Shown: piece by piece, positions 12,741 to 15,580 of the stretch
How the letters are laid out: each line of letters opens with the position of its first letter
Numbering within the stretch: the stretch's first letter is position 1
NCBI GenBank assembly: GCA_030647575.1
Contig: JAUSJS010000351.1
Location: 1-15,580, forward strand
DNA length: 15,580 bases
Source of the DNA: Candidatus Limnocylindrales bacterium
Lineage (GTDB): Bacteria > Chloroflexota > Limnocylindria > Limnocylindrales > CSP1-4
Direction of reading: 5' to 3'
Translations under genes and position numbers: made by a program
Notes under the pieces: generated by a model
Seen by the model: only the letters and a program-made list of their open reading frames with translations
The model's database searches: none
What the model was told of the DNA's origin: nothing

Positions 12741-15580
12741 GGGGAAGGCTGCCCTCCGTCAGGAGGCTGGGCAGGTGGGCTCGCGTCGGGTGGCGGGGTG
12801 TCGAGGACCGGCGTCGGCGTCGGCGTTGGCTCGGGCGTCGGCGTGGGGGTAGGGGAGGGCGACTCGCTGGCCGAGGGACTCGGCTCCACCGACGGCGATT
12901 CGCCCTCGGACGGCGAGGCCGACGGCTCCTCCGACGCCGGCGGGCAGGGGAGAGCGACCGGCTCGGAGCCTGATGGCGACGGCTCGACGAAGGACGGGAT
13001 CACACCCGTGCTCGGGTCAGGCGTCGGAATCACGAAGCAGCTCGGGGACGGGCTGGGCGAGCCGCAACCATCGCCACCGGAGAGCGGCCCCCACGACGCA
13101 CCGTACGGCTGGAACCGGCGGTTGTAGAAGTAGCTCGTCCGGGTCCCGTCCGGGCCGCCGGCGGCACCGGGACCCCTCTCGGCACGCCGAAGCCAGTCGC
13201 GATCGGCTGCCAGCCAGGCGCTGAAGCGCCCTTCGTAGACGTTCGAGCTGGTCAGGATCGCCTCGCCGCAGACGCCCTCGGGCAGCGATTCGCGCGGCTG
13301 CGTGTCGGCCAGGAACCACTCGCTCACCGATGGCCCGTCCGGCCGTGCCAGAAAACCGGTCCAGGGGTCGATCTCGACCTGGACCAGGCCGTCGGCGGGT
13401 GGCGTGAAGTCGGTCTCCGGCCACTTGACACTGGCCTCCTGGAGGAAGCCCTGCCAGACGTACGTCGACACGTCGATCGAGAAGAGGGGAGCCTCTGGCG
13501 TCGAGACCAGGCTGTTGTCCGAATTCCCGTTCCAGACCCCCACGGCCAGGGCGTAGGCGCCCGACGAGCGACCCTCCTCCGTCGGCGGTGCGATGTATCC
13601 GTAGGCGTTGAGGTCCTTGGCGTCGTTGTTGGTGCCGGTCTTGAGCGTGGCCGGCCGCCGCCGTTCCGGCCCGTCGATGGCGAAGCGGCCCCAGAACGGG
13701 TTGATCGAGGCGTTGGTGTTGCCGCTCAGGATGTCGGTCACGATGAAGGCGGACTGCGGGCTGATGACCTGCGTGCCCTCCGGCGGGGCATACGGGTCCA
13801 CGACGTCGTTGCCCGCGCGATCGCGGATCGACAGGATCGTCGTGTGGCCGATCGCCCGGCCGCCGTTGGCAAGGGTTCCGTAGGCCGTTACGAGATCGAC
13901 CGGGCGGACCTCCTGGACACCGAGGGCGAGCGCCAGGCCCGCGTCGGTCCGGTCGACCTGGAACTCCATGCCGAACTCCTGGGCCCTGGCGAAGACGTGA
14001 TCCGGGCCGTTCACGGCCATTGCCTTGACCGCCGGGATGTTGAGCGAGAACTGGAGAGCATTTCGAACGCGAACCGGGCCGCGTTCCAGGAGGTCGGCGT
14101 CGCTCGGCGTGTAGTCGCCACCGAAGTCGGTGCCGACGTCCATCAGCATCGTTCCGGCGGTCAGCGTGCGATCGTCGATACCGACCGCGTAGTTGAACGG
14201 CTTGAACGCGGAGCCCGGCTGGCGGAAGCCCTGACCGATCACGTCATACTGCGGCTGGAAGGCCGGGCGCGTGGACGTCGAGTAATAGCTCGCGCTGCCG
14301 ACATAGGCCACGAGCTCGCCGGTCTGGTAATCGAGCGCGACCAGCGCCCCGTTGCGCAAATTCTTGTCGCGCAGGTTGGACATCCAAGGCGCGACCTCCT
14401 CGAAGCCGTAGAACTCGGCGGTCGCCTGCGGGTCCCTGGCATGGGGAACGATCACCGACGCCAGGACCCACCGCTCGGCGAGCCTCTGAAGTCGCGTGTC
14501 GAGGGTCGTGGTCACGCGCAGGCCGCCGGCCTCGAGCTGCGGGCAGGTCGTGGCGCCCACGCACAGGCGCTCGGTCAGCTCGTCGCGGACGGCCCAGACG
14601 AAATGCGGCGCGACCCACCGCGACGCGCGCTGGCTGGCCAGCACGACCTCCTCGTCCTTGGCCGCCCGGAAATCGGCCGCGGAGTATTGGCCTTCCGACA
14701 TGGGTGTGCGGCCAGCGGCGAGGAAATCAAGGATCGCGTTGCGTCGCTCGACGATCGTTGCGTCGTCGGGGACGACCAGCTCGCCTTTGCCGGTCGGGCA
14801 GGTGGCGCCTTCGGTGACCTCCACGGTGCAGCGCTCGGTGGCGTTGCGGACCAGGTCGTAGTTGGAGGGTGACTTCGGCAGTGCGGCGAGGATGGCGGCC
14901 TGGGCCGGAGTCAGCTCGGCCAGTTCGACGCCGAAATAGCCCTCGGCGGCGGCCTTGATGCCGTAGCTCTGGTTGCCGTAGTAGTTCTGGTTGAGGTAGG
15001 CGGTGATGATCGCCTTCTTGCCCTCTTCGCGCTCGAATCGCTGGGTCACCCGGATGGACTGGATGATTTCCTTGAGCTTGCGCTCGACCGTCCGGCTCGA
15101 GTCCTGCACGAGGTCCGGTGGCAGGAGACGCTGCCGGACCAGCTGCTGGGTGATGGTCGAGGCACCCCGGCTGTTGCCGCGCAGCGAATCGAGCCCGGCC
15201 GCCACGATCGCCACCGGATCGAAGCCGGCGTTCTCCCAGAAGGTCTTGTCCTCGATCGATGTCGTCGCATCGAGCACGAGCGGCGGGATTTCCTCGAACG
15301 TCACGACCTCGCGTCGGGCATCGCCGAAGCGTGCCAGCTCGCGCTTGCCGGTTCGATCGAGGATGACGGTCTCCTCGGGCAGCACGTAGGTCGTCAACGT
15401 CTCCGGAAGGGGCAGATCAGGGTCCGACGCGAGGGCGGTATAGACGCCGACCGCAGCCACCGCTCCGATTGCCCCGAGACCAGCCAGGAACCCGAAGACG
15501 ATGATCGCGACCCAGCCGACGGTCGTCGGTTGCGACCGGCCGTTCCGGCGCGGGCTGGCGGCGGGACGGCGGTAGGCGGG
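12737..15580 (-). CDS. Class A penicillin-binding protein (glycosyltransferase/transpeptidase), 5' end outside window
   Basis: The frame is open to the right edge, so the gene begins beyond it. The 40 residues before the GTG at 15460 hold a basic tail (YRRPAASPRRNGRS) and a membrane anchor (GWVAIIVFGFLAGLGAIGAV), so GTG 15460 is not the start. Numbering from 15460: the glycosyltransferase domain has SIEDKTFWENAGFDP with the catalytic Glu70, RGASTITQQLVRQ (99-111) and LNQNYYGNQSYGIKAAAEGYFG (156-177). The transpeptidase has all three motifs: SAFK (Ser417-Lys420), SLN (472-474) and KTGT (607-610). The protein builds and cross-links peptidoglycan outside the membrane. The C-terminal ~110 residues are a low-complexity Pro/Ser/Thr/Glu tail with no PASTA domain. 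It is the first visible gene of a three-gene operon and overlaps the ABC ATPase start. Confidence 0.96.
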   Translation of the reverse strand, partial: PAYRRPAASPRRNGRSQPTTVGWVAIIVFGFLAGLGAIGAVAAVGVYTALASDPDLPLPETLTTYVLPEETVILDRTGKRELARFGDARREVVTFEEIPPLVLDATTSIEDKTFWENAGFDPVAIVAAGLDSLRGNSRGASTITQQLVRQRLLPPDLVQDSSRTVERKLKEIIQSIRVTQRFEREEGKKAIITAYLNQNYYGNQSYGIKAAAEGYFGVELAELTPAQAAILAALPKSPSNYDLVRNATERCTVEVTEGATCPTGKGELVVPDDATIVERRNAILDFLAAGRTPMSEGQYSAADFRAAKDEEVVLASQRASRWVAPHFVWAVRDELTERLCVGATTCPQLEAGGLRVTTTLDTRLQRLAERWVLASVIVPHARDPQATAEFYGFEEVAPWMSNLRDKNLRNGALVALDYQTGELVAYVGSASYYSTSTRPAFQPQYDVIGQGFRQPGSAFKPFNYAVGIDDRTLTAGTMLMDVGTDFGGDYTPSDADLLERGPVRVRNALQFSLNIPAVKAMAVNGPDHVFARAQEFGMEFQVDRTDAGLALALGVQEVRPVDLVTAYGTLANGGRAIGHTTILSIRDRAGNDVVDPYAPPEGTQVISPQSAFIVTDILSGNTNASINPFWGRFAIDGPERRRPATLKTGTNNDAKDLNAYGYIAPPTEEGRSSGAYALAVGVWNGNSDNSLVSTPEAPLFSIDVSTYVWQGFLQEASVKWPETDFTPPADGLVQVEIDPWTGFLARPDGPSVSEWFLADTQPRESLPEGVCGEAILTSSNVYEGRFSAWLAADRDWLRRAERGPGAAGGPDGTRTSYFYNRRFQPYGASWGPLSGGDGCGSPSPSPSCFVIPTPDPSTGVIPSFVEPSPSGSEPVALPCPPASEEPSASPSEGESPSVEPSPSASESPSPTPTPTPEPTPTPTPVLDTPPPDASPPAQPPDGGQPSP
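12740..13060. repeat. Low-complexity tract encoding the PBP tail
   Basis: On the + strand this is built of short GGCGTC-, GGCGAC- and CTCGG-like units, most regular at about 12805-12850. Read on -, it gives runs such as SPSPTPTPTPEPTPTPTP. Simple repeats like this can change length by slippage; because the units are mostly multiples of three the frame would be kept. Confidence 0.7.

Noticed and set aside
10743..13127. Open frame of 794 codons on + across the molybdoenzyme and ABC ATPase genes
   Set aside because: It is a mirror frame of three real - strand genes; its Gly/Val/Ser repeats come from the antisense of the PBP tail.
15461..15580. GTG at 15460 as the start of the PBP
   Set aside because: The membrane anchor and basic tail are encoded upstream in the same uninterrupted frame, up to the window edge.
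1..15580. tRNA, rRNA, insertion sequence, phage or toxin-antitoxin genes
   Set aside because: I looked on both strands and found no cloverleaf-like structure, transposase motif, terminal inverted repeats or recognisable toxin pair.

Overview
The window is GC-rich chromosomal DNA with closely packed genes, 4-nt stop/start overlaps, several GTG starts and no sign of phage, plasmid or insertion sequences. The gene content points to Chloroflexota, most likely a Limnocylindria-like or related soil/freshwater lineage: a SCO1664-like protein next to a DUF3090 protein (a pair otherwise best known from Actinobacteria), a UvrD2-like helicase with an HRDC domain, a NEW3/ABC exporter operon, and a class A penicillin-binding protein with a long Pro/Ser/Thr/Glu tail. 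The taxonomic call is inference from gene style, not from a marker gene.

Layout from left to right. A 3' fragment of a DUF1992 (DnaJC28-like) gene on + (3-293) converges on a class III PLP aminotransferase on - (319-1683). A small zinc-ribbon gene (1711-1899) lies just upstream of the aminotransferase in the same direction. After a 319-bp divergent spacer comes a three-gene + operon (2219-5474): a secreted, membrane-anchored NEW3 (Ig-like) protein, an ABC-2 type ATPase and its permease, each joined to the next by an ATGA overlap. A spacer with a degenerate 14-bp tandem repeat (5493-5559) follows, then a UvrD-family helicase on - (5730-7778). It is divergent from an RDD membrane protein on + (7937-8548), with a perfect palindrome between them. 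A GC hairpin (8573-8595) separates RDD from the SCO1664-like/DUF3090 pair on - (8615-9927). Next is a 347-bp spacer with three related short palindromes.

The right third is a - strand operon read from the right edge: a class A PBP (12737-15580, 5' end outside the window), then an ABC ATPase (11919-12740) joined by a GTGA overlap, then a membrane-anchored molybdopterin oxidoreductase of the sulfite oxidase fold (10275-11882).

Points that deserve attention: the lone ABC ATPase has Val in place of the invariant Gly before the Walker A Lys; the molybdoenzyme has a twin-arginine motif before its last of about five membrane segments, the layout of a dual Sec/Tat substrate; the helicase and the DUF3090 gene both have a TANNNT box exactly 6 nt before the start codon, which fits leaderless transcription; and the SCO1664-like/DUF3090 pair is an uncharacterised kinase-like plus zinc-ribbon module. 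I see no clear-cut new defence or mobile system here.
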